Assembly: GCF_016836705.1 (NCBI RefSeq)
Contig: NZ_JAFCGY010000001.1
Span: 186,001 to 250,000, forward strand
DNA length: 64,000 nucleotides
DNA from: Mesorhizobium caraganae
Lineage (GTDB): Bacteria > Pseudomonadota > Alphaproteobacteria > Rhizobiales > Rhizobiaceae
Reading direction: 5' to 3'
The notes beneath the pieces were generated by a model that saw only the letters and a program-made list of their open reading frames with translations, did not search any database and was not told the DNA's origin. This document shows positions 16,880-25,710 of the stretch, piece by piece. Position numbers and translations under genes: made by a program. Position 1 is the stretch's first letter. Each line of letters opens with the position of its first letter.

Positions 16880-17096
16880 TCTCTCGCACTCCGCTGGTCA
16901 TTTCCCGGATGATAGCGGATTTGCAGCGCGCGTCACGTCCGTTCGGCCTGCTCGGCTCACCGCCGGCGGGATTCCGACTCGCGCGCCTGTCTTTTGAAGT
17001 GGTTTTGGCAAATAGTGTTGGCGGCGCGGCTTTTCCGGGATGAAATGGCGTCCGCCTGGCGTTAGCATTTCATCATTATCCCTCAAGGAGGCTTCG

Positions 17097-17645
17097 ATGC
17101 GCAGACGTTTGCTGATTCAAGTTCTAGCTGTTGTCGCCCTGCCGCTGTTTGCGGCGCCCGCATTCACCGCCGGTGAAGGCGGGGGTGGTGGCGGAGGCGG
17201 CAGCGACGGCGGGAGCACGAAATGCAAGAAGGGCGAGGTCTGGGACAAGAAGCTCAAGAAGTGCGTCGCACCGAAATACGGCATGCTCGACGACGACAAC
17301 ATCTATGAGGCAGGCCATGATCTCGCGATGGCCGGGCGCTATGACGAGGCGATCGCCGTGCTCAGCCTGGCCGCCAACAAGCAGGATCCGCGCATCCTCA
17401 ACTATCTCGGCTATTCGCACCGCCATTCCGGCCGCGTCACGGTCGGGCTCGGCTATTACGAGGAAGCGCTGCGCATCAATCCCGATTACACGCTGGTGCG
17501 CGAATATCTCGGCGAGGCGCATCTGCAGATCGGCGACCTGGCCGGCGCCCAGGAGCAGCTGGCCGAGATCGAGAAGCGCACCGGCAAAGGCTCGCGCGAA
17601 TACGGCATGCTGGCCGAACAGATTTACCATTTCATGAGAAGCTGA
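17097..17645 (+). CDS. Secreted TPR-repeat protein
   Basis: The 182-residue protein has a signal peptide (LLIQVLAVVALPLFAAPAF), a glycine-rich linker, a pair of cysteines in KCKKGEVWDKKLKKC, and two or three TPR-like helix pairs (EAGHDLAMAGRYDEAIAVLS, LGYYEEALRINPDYTLVREY, GEAHLQIGDLAGAQEQL). It is probably a periplasmic scaffold. The start at 17097 is fixed by AAGGAGG seven bases upstream. It is a single-gene unit ending in the terminator at 17667. Confidence 0.82.
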   Translation: MRRRLLIQVLAVVALPLFAAPAFTAGEGGGGGGGGSDGGSTKCKKGEVWDKKLKKCVAPKYGMLDDDNIYEAGHDLAMAGRYDEAIAVLSLAANKQDPRILNYLGYSHRHSGRVTVGLGYYEEALRINPDYTLVREYLGEAHLQIGDLAGAQEQLAEIEKRTGKGSREYGMLAEQIYHFMRS

Positions 17646-17666
17646 CCCCACCCCAATGGCTTCTCA

Positions 17667-17699
17667 AGCCGGTTGCGAGCAATCGCAGCCGGCTTTTTG
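17667..17699 (+). terminator. Intrinsic terminator after the TPR gene
   Basis: AGCCGGTTGCGA (17667-17678) pairs with TCGCAGCCGGCT (17683-17694) with one G-U pair and a GCAA loop; it runs into TTTTT. Confidence 0.85.
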
Positions 17700-17931
17700 T
17701 TGTCTTAGCCGCAACACAACGCCCATTCGTCGACGGCAACTCCACAATCGGCTCATGATTTTTCAAAAGCCCGCTTTTTCAGCGTGAAAAGCGCGCGAAG
17801 ATCGCTATATTAGGGGAAATTGCGGTGAAACGGTTCCGTTAGCCCGAGGCTGCCGGACCCGTTTTCTTTTTGTACCCATCGACAAGGCTTTCCCCGAAAC
17901 GCGGGGGTGGCGGCAGGAAAGGTTAGGCATC

Positions 17932-18405
17932 ATGAACAAGGTCCCGATGACAGGCGAGGGGTTCGCGTCATTGAAGGAAGAACTGCGTTGGCGCCAGCAG
18001 GAAGAGCGGCCGCGCATCATCGAGGCGATCTCCGAAGCGCGCTCGCATGGCGACCTGTCCGAAAATGCCGAATATCATGCTGCCAAGGAGTCGCAGAGCC
18101 TCAATGAGGGCCGCGTCAACGAGCTCGAAGATTATATCGCGCGCGCCGAAGTGATCGACATCACCAAGCTCAGCGGCGACAAGGTCAAGTTCGGCGCCAC
18201 GGTGGTGCTGGTCGACGAGGACACCGAGGAAAAGAAGACCTACCAGATCGTCGGCGACCAGGAAGCGGACGTGAAATCGGGCCGCATCTCGATCTCGTCG
18301 CCGATCGCGCGTGCGCTCATCGGCAAGGAAGTCGGCGACGCCATCGAGGTCAATGCGCCTGGCGGCGCACGGGGCTACGAGATTGTCCAGGTGCAGTTCA
18401 TCTAG
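17932..18405 (+). CDS. greA: Transcription elongation factor GreA
   Basis: The 157-residue protein has the N-terminal coiled coil with [20 protein letters not shown] near residues 30-49, whose acidic tip enters the RNA polymerase secondary channel and activates cleavage of backtracked RNA, followed by the C-terminal FKBP-like domain ([17 protein letters not shown]). Length and motifs fit GreA. The 5' leader contains a short CCCCG/CGGGG hairpin near 17893-17907 just before the AGGAAAGG ribosome-binding region. It stands alone and converges on the LPS heptosyltransferase genes. Confidence 0.96.
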   Translation: MNKVPMTGEGFASLKEELRWRQQEERPRIIEAISEARSHGDLSENAEYHAAKESQSLNEGRVNELEDYIARAEVIDITKLSGDKVKFGATVVLVDEDTEEKKTYQIVGDQEADVKSGRISISSPIARALIGKEVGDAIEVNAPGGARGYEIVQVQFI

Positions 18406-18436
18406 GACTCTGACCAGAGCGAATTCTGAAAACGTC

Positions 18437-19411
18437 CTATGCTGGAGCTTGGAGCTTAAGGGCTAATAGCTTTTCAGCTTCCGCAACCGCCTGCGCCGGC
18501 GTCACACGCTCTCCAACTGAGGCCAGCAGCGTTGAGGCATATTGCCCGCGCGGGCCGGTTAACCCCGGCTCCGTCGCCAGGAATACCGCGACAGTCGGCA
18601 AGCCGAAGGCGCTGGCGAGGTGGGTCAGGCCGGTGTCGGCGCCGATGACGAGCGTCGAACGGCCGAGGATCGCGGCGATGTCGGATAGCGGCGATTTCGG
18701 CACCACGATTGTTGCTGGCACCGCTTGCGCGATCGCCTCGGCCACGGCCTTCTCGCGCTCGTTCGACCAGGTGGTGACCAGCGTCATCCCCCGCCCAACC
18801 AGCAGGCGAGCGGTTCCGATCCAGTCTTCGGCCGGCCATTTCTTGTCCTCGCGGCTGGTGCCGTGGAGCAGGAAAGCCGTTTTGCCATCGATGCCGGCCG
18901 GGCCGCCAGGCGGCGGTACAATCCCTGATACCAGCGCCGATAAATCCGGCTCGTAACCAAGCGCCAGCCCGAACAGCCGCCGCGTGCGTTCAATGGCGTG
19001 CAGGTCGCGCGGCACGGCGTATTTGCGCTTGTAAAACAATGTTGCCGAGGGTTCGCGCGCGCTTGCTTGGTCGAAACCGGCAACCGGCGCGCCGGCCAGG
19101 ATGGCGACAAAGGCCGACTTCAACAACCCTTGCGCATCGATGACCAGATCGTACTGGGCCGCGTGCAGTTCCCGGCGCAGGCCGGCCATCTCGCGCCATG
19201 CACCGCTGTCGAAAAGCTGCTTGCGCCAGCGCCGGATCGCCACCTTGTGGATGGTTGCGATCGCCGGATGCAGGGCGACGATGCCTGCAAAGGCCTCCTC
19301 GACACACCAGTCGAAGGAAATGTCAGGGCGGTTGCGGCGCGCATCCTCGACAGCGGGGAAGGTGTGGATGACGTCGCCCATTGAGGACGTCTTGACGATC
19401 AGTACCTTCAT
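18437..19411 (-). CDS. waaC: LPS heptosyltransferase I
   Basis: The 324-residue GT9 protein begins [20 protein letters not shown], the WaaC signature, and ends with VIGADTGLTHLASAFGLPTV, the nucleotide-sugar-binding motif that includes the DTGLTHLA loop. It transfers the first L,D-heptose from ADP-heptose onto Kdo of the LPS inner core at the inner membrane. Its start overlaps the end of waaF by four bases, so the genes are translationally coupled in the order hldD-waaF-waaC. Confidence 0.93.
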   Translation of the reverse strand: MKVLIVKTSSMGDVIHTFPAVEDARRNRPDISFDWCVEEAFAGIVALHPAIATIHKVAIRRWRKQLFDSGAWREMAGLRRELHAAQYDLVIDAQGLLKSAFVAILAGAPVAGFDQASAREPSATLFYKRKYAVPRDLHAIERTRRLFGLALGYEPDLSALVSGIVPPPGGPAGIDGKTAFLLHGTSREDKKWPAEDWIGTARLLVGRGMTLVTTWSNEREKAVAEAIAQAVPATIVVPKSPLSDIAAILGRSTLVIGADTGLTHLASAFGLPTVAVFLATEPGLTGPRGQYASTLLASVGERVTPAQAVAEAEKLLALKLQAPA

Positions 19412-20415
19412 GCGACGGCCGGGAGTTCCAGCAAACGGTCCGCCGCCGCCGCAACCTTGGCGACATCGAGCGTCTTCAGGCAGTTGAGATGGCCGAGCGG
19501 GCAGACTTTTTGGTGACAGGGCGAGCAGGACAAATGCAGCCAGATCAGTTCGCGCTGCTCGGCGAGCGGCGGCGTGTTTTCAGGCGAGGTCGAACCGTAG
19601 ACGGCGACGATCGGCGTTCCGACGGCAGCCGCGACATGCATCAGCCCGCTGTCGTTGGACACCGCCAGCCTGGCCGCTGCGATCAGGTCGATGGCGTCTT
19701 CCAGCCGCGTTTTGCCAGCGAGATCGACGACACCGGGTGCGAGCGCCGAAATGTCGGCGGTGACGTCGCGATCGTTCTTGGAGCCAATCAGCGCCACTTT
19801 GAACCCCTTCGCCATCATCTCGCGGGCGAGGCCGGCATAGCTTTCGCTCGGCCAGCGTTTGGCCGGACCGAATTCGGCGCCGGGCATCATGGCCACGAAT
19901 TTTCCCGGCTGCAGATCGAAGCGGATAAGAAGATCTTTCTGATTGTCGGCATCGATGGCGAGGTGTGGCGGTTGGAAATGCCCGCCTTGGGCGAGGCCGA
20001 AATAGGCCTGGGCGGTGCGCCGCTTTACGGCATCGGGCAGTGGCACGATGTCGGTCAGCAGGCCATAGCGCATTTCCCTGAGATGACCGAAGCGGCGCGG
20101 GATGCGGGCAAAAAACGGGATCAGTGCCGATTTCCAACTCCCCGGCAGGACATACGCCATGTCGTAGCGGCCGCGCAGCAGGCGGCCGAAGCGGCGGCGA
20201 ATGGTGAATTCGAGCGCGCCGGGTTTCAGCGGGAAATCAATCTGCTGGCGCAGTTCGGGCATGCGCTTGACCAAGGGGGCTGCCCAGACCGGAGCCAGCA
20301 CGTCGATGCCGGCGTTGGGATGGAGTTCCTTCAGCGCCGAAAACAGGCACTGCGCCATGACCATGTCGCCCACCCAGCGTGGGCCGATCACGAGGATCGT
20401 TGGGCTTTCAGCCAT
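19408..20415 (-). CDS. waaF: LPS heptosyltransferase II
   Basis: The 335-residue GT9 protein starts [19 protein letters not shown], as in WaaF, has [19 protein letters not shown] in the middle (the heptosyltransferase II acceptor/donor site) and [20 protein letters not shown] near the C-terminus. [16 protein letters not shown] adds a cysteine cluster also seen in WaaF proteins. It adds the second heptose of the inner core. It overlaps hldD upstream by 28 bases and waaC downstream by four. Confidence 0.93.
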   Translation of the reverse strand: MAESPTILVIGPRWVGDMVMAQCLFSALKELHPNAGIDVLAPVWAAPLVKRMPELRQQIDFPLKPGALEFTIRRRFGRLLRGRYDMAYVLPGSWKSALIPFFARIPRRFGHLREMRYGLLTDIVPLPDAVKRRTAQAYFGLAQGGHFQPPHLAIDADNQKDLLIRFDLQPGKFVAMMPGAEFGPAKRWPSESYAGLAREMMAKGFKVALIGSKNDRDVTADISALAPGVVDLAGKTRLEDAIDLIAAARLAVSNDSGLMHVAAAVGTPIVAVYGSTSPENTPPLAEQRELIWLHLSCSPCHQKVCPLGHLNCLKTLDVAKVAAAADRLLELPAVA

Positions 20416-21338
20416 TCGACATAGTCTCTGACGCCGGTTTCCACGCTGCGGAATTGCCCGTTATAGCCGGCTGCGCGCAAGCGGGACATATCAGCCTGAG
20501 TAAAACTCTGGTAGCTGCCCTTGAGGTGGTCGGGGAATTCTATGAACTCGATCTCGCCCTTGCCCAGCGTGTCGATGACCGTCTCGGCAATGGCGCGGAA
20601 CGGCTGGGCGCGGCCGGTGCCGCAATTGAAGATGCCGCTTGAGCCCCGCTTCCACAGCCACAGATTGACGTCAGCGACATCGCCGACATGAATGAAGTCG
20701 CGGCTCTGTTCGCCAGGGCCAAAACCGTCATAGGCGCCGAACAGCTTCGGGTTCTCGCCACGCCCGACCTGGTTGAACAGATGGAAGGCGACCGAGGCCA
20801 TAGCGCCCTTGTGCGCCTCGCGCGGGCCATAAACATTGAAGTAGCGCAGGCCCGCCACCGGCGAATGATCGGTGTCGAAAACGGTTCGCCTGACATAGTC
20901 GTCGAACAGTTTCTTCGAATAGGCATAGACGTTGAGCGGCCGCTCGAGCGCCGGGTCCTCGCGAAACTCCGAACCGCCGCCATAGACGGAGGCCGAGGAG
21001 GCGTAGAGGAAGGGGACCCGCAGCGACAGGCAGGCATGCAGCAGCCGCTTCGAATAGGCGTAGTTCACATCCATCATGTACTTGCCGTTCCACTCGGTGG
21101 TGGTCGAGCAGGCGCCCTGATGGAACACAGCCTCGATGCGGCCGAGATCGCCGGCCTCGATGCGCGGCAGGAACTCGTCCTTGTCGAGATAGTCGGCGAT
21201 CTTGAGATCGGCCAGATTGGCGATCTTGTGGCCATTGGTGAGGTCATCGACGACGATTATGTCGTCATGGCCTTCGGCATTGAGCGCGGCGACTATGTTG
21301 GAGCCGATCATGCCGGCGCCGCCCGTGACGATGATCAT
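20388..21338 (-). CDS. hldD: ADP-glyceromanno-heptose 6-epimerase
   Basis: The 316-residue short-chain-type epimerase has the NAD(P) loop [17 protein letters not shown] at the N-terminus, SSASVYGGG with the serine, and [13 protein letters not shown] with the YxxxK catalytic pair near residues 135-145. It converts ADP-D,D-heptose to ADP-L,D-heptose, the donor used by WaaC and WaaF encoded just downstream. The preceding steps (HldE, GmhA, GmhB) are encoded on the other strand 1.5 kb away. Confidence 0.94.
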   Translation of the reverse strand: MIIVTGGAGMIGSNIVAALNAEGHDDIIVVDDLTNGHKIANLADLKIADYLDKDEFLPRIEAGDLGRIEAVFHQGACSTTTEWNGKYMMDVNYAYSKRLLHACLSLRVPFLYASSASVYGGGSEFREDPALERPLNVYAYSKKLFDDYVRRTVFDTDHSPVAGLRYFNVYGPREAHKGAMASVAFHLFNQVGRGENPKLFGAYDGFGPGEQSRDFIHVGDVADVNLWLWKRGSSGIFNCGTGRAQPFRAIAETVIDTLGKGEIEFIEFPDHLKGSYQSFTQADMSRLRAAGYNGQFRSVETGVRDYVEWLKAQRSS

Positions 21339-21434
21339 GAAGGCCTCTGGTTGCTTGCGATTCCGGTCCTTATAAGGGAGCCCAGCCGGGCTGTCGATGA
21401 AGCAGGCGGTTGCCTACTCTTGTTGTGTCAAGCT

Positions 21435-21457
21435 TGTCCATTTTGTCTGTTTTGTCT
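21435..21457 (+). promoter_or_regulatory. Three TTGTC direct repeats before the antitoxin gene
   Basis: TTGTC occurs at 21435, 21444 and 21453, exactly nine bases apart, with T-rich spacers, ending 24 bases before the start codon at 21482. A weaker TTGTGTC precedes them. The regular spacing suggests binding by an oligomer, and Phd/YefM proteins autoregulate, so this is a candidate operator. Confidence 0.4.
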
Positions 21458-21481
21458 ATTATGTGCAAAACGGAGTTTGCG

Positions 21482-21718
21482 ATGAAACACTATCCATCGA
21501 CCGATCTGAAACAGAATCTCGGCGACGTGCTTGCAGCTGCCAGCCAGCAACCCGTCTCCATCACCCGTCACAACAAGCCGAGATACGTTCTGATGAGCAT
21601 CGAGGCTTACGAGGCTCGCTTCGTCAACGACAGCCGCAGCGCTTACGCGGCCAAGGACGCTCCACCCGAACATGTCGAGATGCTTGAGGAGTACGCGGCC
21701 GGCGTAGATCGCGATTAG
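21482..21718 (+). CDS. Phd/YefM-family antitoxin-like protein, orphan
   Basis: The 78-residue protein has the Phd/YefM N-terminal DNA-binding fold: STDLKQNLGDVLAAASQQPV, SITRHNKPRYVLMSIEAYEA. GGAG seven bases before ATG 21482 supports the start. No toxin gene of the RelE, Doc or VapC type follows; the next 360 bases are a repeat element and then a LysE gene. It may therefore be a solitary regulator or the remnant of a toxin-antitoxin pair. The C-terminal tail, which usually binds the toxin, is short but present. Confidence 0.83.
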   Translation: MKHYPSTDLKQNLGDVLAAASQQPVSITRHNKPRYVLMSIEAYEARFVNDSRSAYAAKDAPPEHVEMLEEYAAGVDRD

Positions 21719-21781
21719 GCCGATTGCTGCCGACAGCGCAGTCGATGTGGTTTGGTTGCCGATAATCGCGCTAAGGCAGCG

Positions 21782-21957
21782 CCGCCCCTCATCCGCCTGC
21801 CGGGACCTTCTCCCCGTATAGTGACGGGGAGAAGGGGCTTGTCGCAACATGCCGCCTTTCTTGCAACGCCGGTGGTCGGCGGAACCATCGATGGGAGCGC
21901 CCCTCTCCCCGTCACTATACGGGGAGAGGATGCCGGCAGGCAGGTGAGGGGCAGCGC
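21782..21957. repeat. Dispersed repeat A, complete copy 1
   Basis: This is an inverted-repeat element of about 176 bases. Each end has GCCCCTCAT-like and CCTGCCGG-like blocks and an inner hairpin; the hairpins are TTCTCCCCGT-ATAGTG-ACGGGGAGAA at 21808-21833 and its inverted copy at 21903-21928. The middle differs between copies. It resembles the RIME-type intergenic mosaic elements of rhizobia. It fills most of the gap between the antitoxin and LysE genes. Confidence 0.8.
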
Positions 21958-22077
21958 AAACGCCTGGCAAGACAGTTGGACGAGTTCGAAGATATCCATA
22001 TCTGTGGTATCGCCAATATGGAAATGAGGGCAGTGAGGCGCAGCCCGTCAGAGACCCCAATCCTTGAGGAACAAAAA

Positions 22078-22710
22078 ATGCCGTCGACCGAACTGCTCAT
22101 TGCGTTTTTCGTCACCACGGCGATCTTCGCCTACATCCCGGGTCCAGCCATGCTTTACGCGGCCGCGCAGACCATGGCGCGCGGGCGCTGGTCGGGGCTG
22201 ACGGCGGCACTCGGCATCCATCTTGGCGGTTATGTCCATGTCTTTGCCGCGGCCGCCGGCCTGTCGGTGCTGTTCCACGCCGTGCCGCCGCTCTACATGG
22301 CGGTCAAGCTGATCGGCGCGCTCTACCTGATCTGGCTTGGTGTCTCGCTGTTTCGCAAGCGCGGGGAGGGCGATGCGGCATTGCCGGCCATCGAACGGAA
22401 ATCGGCGCGACGGGCCTTTTTCGAGAGCATCACCGTCGAGGTGCTCAATCCGAAGACGGCGATCTTCTTCATGGCGTTCCTGCCGCAGTTCATCGATGCA
22501 TCGGCGGCTTTGCCAGTCTGGCTGCAGTTCGTCGTTTTGGGCACCATCGTCAATCTGATGTTTTCTTCCGCCGATATCGTCTGCGTGTTTTTGGCCGGTG
22601 CGGTCATCGGCCGGCTCAAGCGCTCCAGCCGGGCGCAGCGGATGATGCGGCGGGCGGGCGGGGCGGTGCTGGTTGGACTGGGCGTCCACGTTGCGCTGCA
22701 GAAGAGCTGA
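22078..22710 (+). CDS. LysE/RhtB-family exporter
   Basis: The 210-residue membrane protein has about six helices and the LysE-family start IPGPAMLYAAAQTMARGRWS, with LKLIGALYLIWLGVSLFRKR-like sequence in helix 3 and VEVLNPKTAIFFMAFLPQF in the conserved middle loop. Members export amino acids or homoserine lactones. GAGGA eight bases upstream supports ATG 22078. It lies between the two halves of the heptose cluster without an evident role in it. Confidence 0.86.
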   Translation: MPSTELLIAFFVTTAIFAYIPGPAMLYAAAQTMARGRWSGLTAALGIHLGGYVHVFAAAAGLSVLFHAVPPLYMAVKLIGALYLIWLGVSLFRKRGEGDAALPAIERKSARRAFFESITVEVLNPKTAIFFMAFLPQFIDASAALPVWLQFVVLGTIVNLMFSSADIVCVFLAGAVIGRLKRSSRAQRMMRRAGGAVLVGLGVHVALQKS

Positions 22711-22832
22711 CGGCTGCCTGACGTTGCGCTGCGTGGATTTGCGGTATATCGGCTTCGCCATGAACGATCCGGCCCGTAAATTGACAATTTTCAGCGTGAT
22801 TGAGATCGGCCTTCCCTCGCATTGCCAGTGAC

Positions 22833-24326
22833 ATGATCAAGCACAATCCGCCTTCGCCCGAACCTTTGCACCGCGCCATTGCCCGCTTTGGCGACGTCGC
22901 CGTGCTGGTGGTCGGTGACTTCATCCTCGACCGTTTCGTCAATGGCGTCATCGAGCGGATATCGCCGGAAGCGCCGATTCCGGTGCTGCACGGGCGCGGC
23001 GAGACCTCGACGATGGGTGGCGCCGGCAATGTCGTCGCCAACATCGTTTCGCTGGGTGCAGCCGCTATACCGGTCTCGGTGATCGGCACCGATGTGGCCG
23101 GCGACAATCTCATGCGCATGCTGCGCGAACTCGGCGCCGATACGGCGGGCCTCGCGCAGGAGCGCGGCCGCATGACGTCATCGAAGAGCCGCTTCAGCGC
23201 GCTCAACCAGCAGGTGTTGCGCTTCGACGAGGAAGAGATCAAGCCGCTCGACGTGGCCGAGCGGGCAGGCCTGATCCGGCATTTCCGGGAAGCGCTCTCT
23301 CGCGCCGACATCGTCATCCTGTCCGATTACGGCAAGGGCATCCTGCTCGACGGCGTGGCCGCCGAACTGATCGCCATCTGCCGCGAGGCCGGGAAGCCGG
23401 TGCTGGTCGACCCCAAGGGGCGCGACTATGCACGCTATGCCGGCGCGACCGCCATCACCCCCAACCGCAAGGAGCTTGGTGAAGCGGTCGGTCATCCGGT
23501 TTTCGCCGATGACGAGATCGTCGCGGCCGCACGCGAATTGATTGCGGCGCACGGCTTCGACTTTGTCGTCGCCACGCGCAGCGAAAAGGGCATGAGCGTC
23601 GTCGGCGCAGATGAGGCGCGCCACATCGCCACCCAGGCGCGCGAAGTGTTCGACGTGTCGGGCGCCGGCGACACGGTGATCGCCAGCTTCGCGCTGGCTC
23701 TGGCCGCGGGCGCCGATCGCGTCATGGCCGCCTCCATCGCCAATGCTGCCGGTGGCGTGGTGGTGGGCAAGCGCGGCACGGCGCGGTTGACGGTCGAGGA
23801 GCTGACCGGCGCGCTGTTTCGCTCACACGGCCCGACCGCCCACAAGGACGCCATCCTCGATGCCGCATCGGCGGCGCGCATGGTGGCGACGTGGAAGGAT
23901 GAGGGTTTGACCGTCGGCTTCACCAATGGCTGCTTCGACATATTGCACGCTGGCCATGTCAGCCTGCTGCACGCTGCGCGCAGCCAGTGTGACCGGCTGG
24001 TGCTTGGTCTCAACAGCGATGCCTCGGTGCGCCGGCTGAAAGGGCCGGGGCGCCCGGTCAACGACCAGCATGACCGCGCCTGTGTGCTCGCCGCTTTGGC
24101 TTCCGTCGACGCCGTCGTCGTGTTCGAGGAGGACACGCCGCTGGCGCTGATCGAGGCGCTGCTGCCCGACATTCTGGTCAAGGGCGCCGACTACACCGTC
24201 GAAACCGTGGTCGGCGCCGATGTGGTGCAGAAGGCGGGCGGCCGTGTCGTGCTGGTCGATCTCGTCGCCGGCAAGAGCACCACCGGCACGATCGGCAAAT
24301 TGCGCGCCGGTGGCGCCACCAACTGA
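22833..24326 (+). CDS. hldE: Bifunctional heptose-7-phosphate kinase / heptose-1-phosphate adenylyltransferase
   Basis: The 497-residue protein fuses a ribokinase-like domain (about residues 1-320, with GAGD at 277-280 holding the catalytic aspartate) to a cytidylyltransferase-type domain (about 350-497, with NGCFDILHAGHVSLL and HAGH at 372-375). It phosphorylates D,D-heptose 7-phosphate and later adenylylates heptose 1-phosphate. The ATG at 22833 is preferred to a TTG at 22800. It heads the hldE-gmhA-gmhB operon, with eight bases to gmhA. Confidence 0.95.
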   Translation: MIKHNPPSPEPLHRAIARFGDVAVLVVGDFILDRFVNGVIERISPEAPIPVLHGRGETSTMGGAGNVVANIVSLGAAAIPVSVIGTDVAGDNLMRMLRELGADTAGLAQERGRMTSSKSRFSALNQQVLRFDEEEIKPLDVAERAGLIRHFREALSRADIVILSDYGKGILLDGVAAELIAICREAGKPVLVDPKGRDYARYAGATAITPNRKELGEAVGHPVFADDEIVAAARELIAAHGFDFVVATRSEKGMSVVGADEARHIATQAREVFDVSGAGDTVIASFALALAAGADRVMAASIANAAGGVVVGKRGTARLTVEELTGALFRSHGPTAHKDAILDAASAARMVATWKDEGLTVGFTNGCFDILHAGHVSLLHAARSQCDRLVLGLNSDASVRRLKGPGRPVNDQHDRACVLAALASVDAVVVFEEDTPLALIEALLPDILVKGADYTVETVVGADVVQKAGGRVVLVDLVAGKSTTGTIGKLRAGGATN

Positions 24327-24334
24327 GGGATTTC

Positions 24335-24907
24335 ATGTCCGGACTGAACGATTACCTTGTCCGCTCGGCGGCTGCGATCAACGCGATGGTCGAGCGCGAC
24401 CTGACCGGCGAGATGGAGCGGGCGGCAGTGGCTATCGTCACGGCGCTTTCGTCCGGTAAGGCGTTGCTGATCGCTGGCAATGGCGGTTCGGCCAGCGACG
24501 CCATCCACATTGCCGGCGAACTGGTCGGCCGCTTCCTTAGGGAGCGCAAGGCCTACAATGTCATCGCGCTGCCAGCCAATGCCGCCGTGCTGACCGCCTG
24601 GGGCAATGACTACGGCTTCGACACGGTGTTTTCGCGCCAGGTCGAGGCGCATGGCGCGGCAGGTGGCGTGCTTTTGGCGATCTCGACCAGCGGCAATTCG
24701 CCGAGCATTCTTGCCGCTGCCGAGCAGGCGCGGATGATGGACATGACGGTAATCAGCCTGACCGGCGACACCGGCGGCAAGCTTAGGCCGCTCACCGACA
24801 TCCTGCTCAACGTGCCCTCGACCTCGACGCCGATCATCCAGCAGGGGCATCTGTGCCTCTATCACTATCTCTGCGAAGTGGTCGAAGCGCGTCTCAGCGA
24901 TGGCTGA
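24335..24907 (+). CDS. gmhA: Sedoheptulose-7-phosphate isomerase
   Basis: The 190-residue SIS-domain protein shows LLIAGNGGSASDAIHIAGELVG, the phosphosugar loop of GmhA, and LAISTSGNSPSILAA in the second binding segment. It converts sedoheptulose 7-phosphate to D-glycero-D-manno-heptose 7-phosphate, the first committed step to ADP-heptose. It overlaps gmhB by eight bases. Confidence 0.94.
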   Translation: MSGLNDYLVRSAAAINAMVERDLTGEMERAAVAIVTALSSGKALLIAGNGGSASDAIHIAGELVGRFLRERKAYNVIALPANAAVLTAWGNDYGFDTVFSRQVEAHGAAGGVLLAISTSGNSPSILAAAEQARMMDMTVISLTGDTGGKLRPLTDILLNVPSTSTPIIQQGHLCLYHYLCEVVEARLSDG

Positions 24908-25553
24908 CACCGGCGCCTCCGGTCCATACCCGCTGGCTGAGCCCGGTCTGTGGGTCGAGCGCGTCGGTTCGCGGGCGTTCCCGGCCAACACGCCGGCGCT
25001 GTTCCTCGACCGCGACGGCACCATCAATGTCGATACCGGTTATCCCGATGATCCAACCAAGATGGTGCTCCGCGACGGCATCGTGCCGGTTATTGCGGCA
25101 GCCAACCGGGGCAACATCCCGGTCGTGATCGTCAGCAACCAGTCCGGCATCGCACGCGGCTATTTCGGCTGGAAGGAATTTGCCGCCGTCAACGGCCGGG
25201 TTCTCGAACTGCTTGCCGACGACAATGCCTTCGTCGACATGGTTCTGGCCTGCGCCTATCACGAGGCGGGCAGCGGGCCGCTGGCAATCGCCGACCACCC
25301 GATGCGCAAGCCCAATCCTGGCATGCTGCTCGAGGCGCAGCAGCGCCTCGGCCTCGACCTTAAGCGCTCGCTGATCGTCGGCGACAAGCCTGCGGATATG
25401 CAAGCCGGACAACGTGCCGGCCTGCCGCGCGGCTGGCTGGTTGACGGCGTGGGAAGCAAGCAACCGGGATTTGGGGTTCTGCCGCTGCGCAACCTCGATG
25501 AGCTCGATGGGCTGGTGGGGGCTATCGAGGCGCTCGGGTCGAGACTGAGTTAG
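24900..25553 (+). CDS. gmhB: D,D-heptose 1,7-bisphosphate phosphatase
   Basis: The 217-residue HAD phosphatase has LFLDRDGTINVDTGYP (motif I with two aspartates), VIVSNQSGIARGYFG (motif II) and KPNPGMLLEAQQRLGLD followed by VGDKPADMQAG (motifs III-IV). It removes the 7-phosphate from heptose 1,7-bisphosphate between the two HldE reactions. It carries an N-terminal extension of about 30 residues before motif I compared with the shortest GmhB proteins. It is the last gene of its operon. Confidence 0.93.
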   Translation: MADTGASGPYPLAEPGLWVERVGSRAFPANTPALFLDRDGTINVDTGYPDDPTKMVLRDGIVPVIAAANRGNIPVVIVSNQSGIARGYFGWKEFAAVNGRVLELLADDNAFVDMVLACAYHEAGSGPLAIADHPMRKPNPGMLLEAQQRLGLDLKRSLIVGDKPADMQAGQRAGLPRGWLVDGVGSKQPGFGVLPLRNLDELDGLVGAIEALGSRLS

Positions 25554-25593
25554 CCGACCCCTTCCGGATCTGCTCCGCCACTGCTTTGCTTCT

Positions 25594-25637
25594 GACGCAA
25601 TTCCCCAGGGAAAGCGCCACGCGCTTTTTGCGGAAAA
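25594..25637. repeat. Dispersed repeat B, copy 1 (may act as terminator)
   Basis: The block ACGCAATTCCCC-AGGG runs into AAAGCGC-CAC-GCGCTTT (25611-25627) and two more T residues, then GCGGAAAA. The same order, in the opposite orientation, occurs at 59883-59925. Here it lies just after gmhB and its hairpin with T-run could end that transcript. Confidence 0.6.
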
Positions 25638-25710
25638 ACTGCAGAGATCAGACATCATTCAGGCGAAGAATTTGCCGATGTCATCCTATCGAAGAATGAG
25701 GGGGAATTCA

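Noticed and set aside
21782..21957. CRISPR array
   Set aside because: The repeats are inverted hairpins without regularly spaced unique spacers, and no cas genes are present.
21719..22077. Toxin gene partner for the Phd-type antitoxin
   Set aside because: Only a repeat element lies here; no frame with a RelE, Doc or PIN-like pattern was found on either strand.
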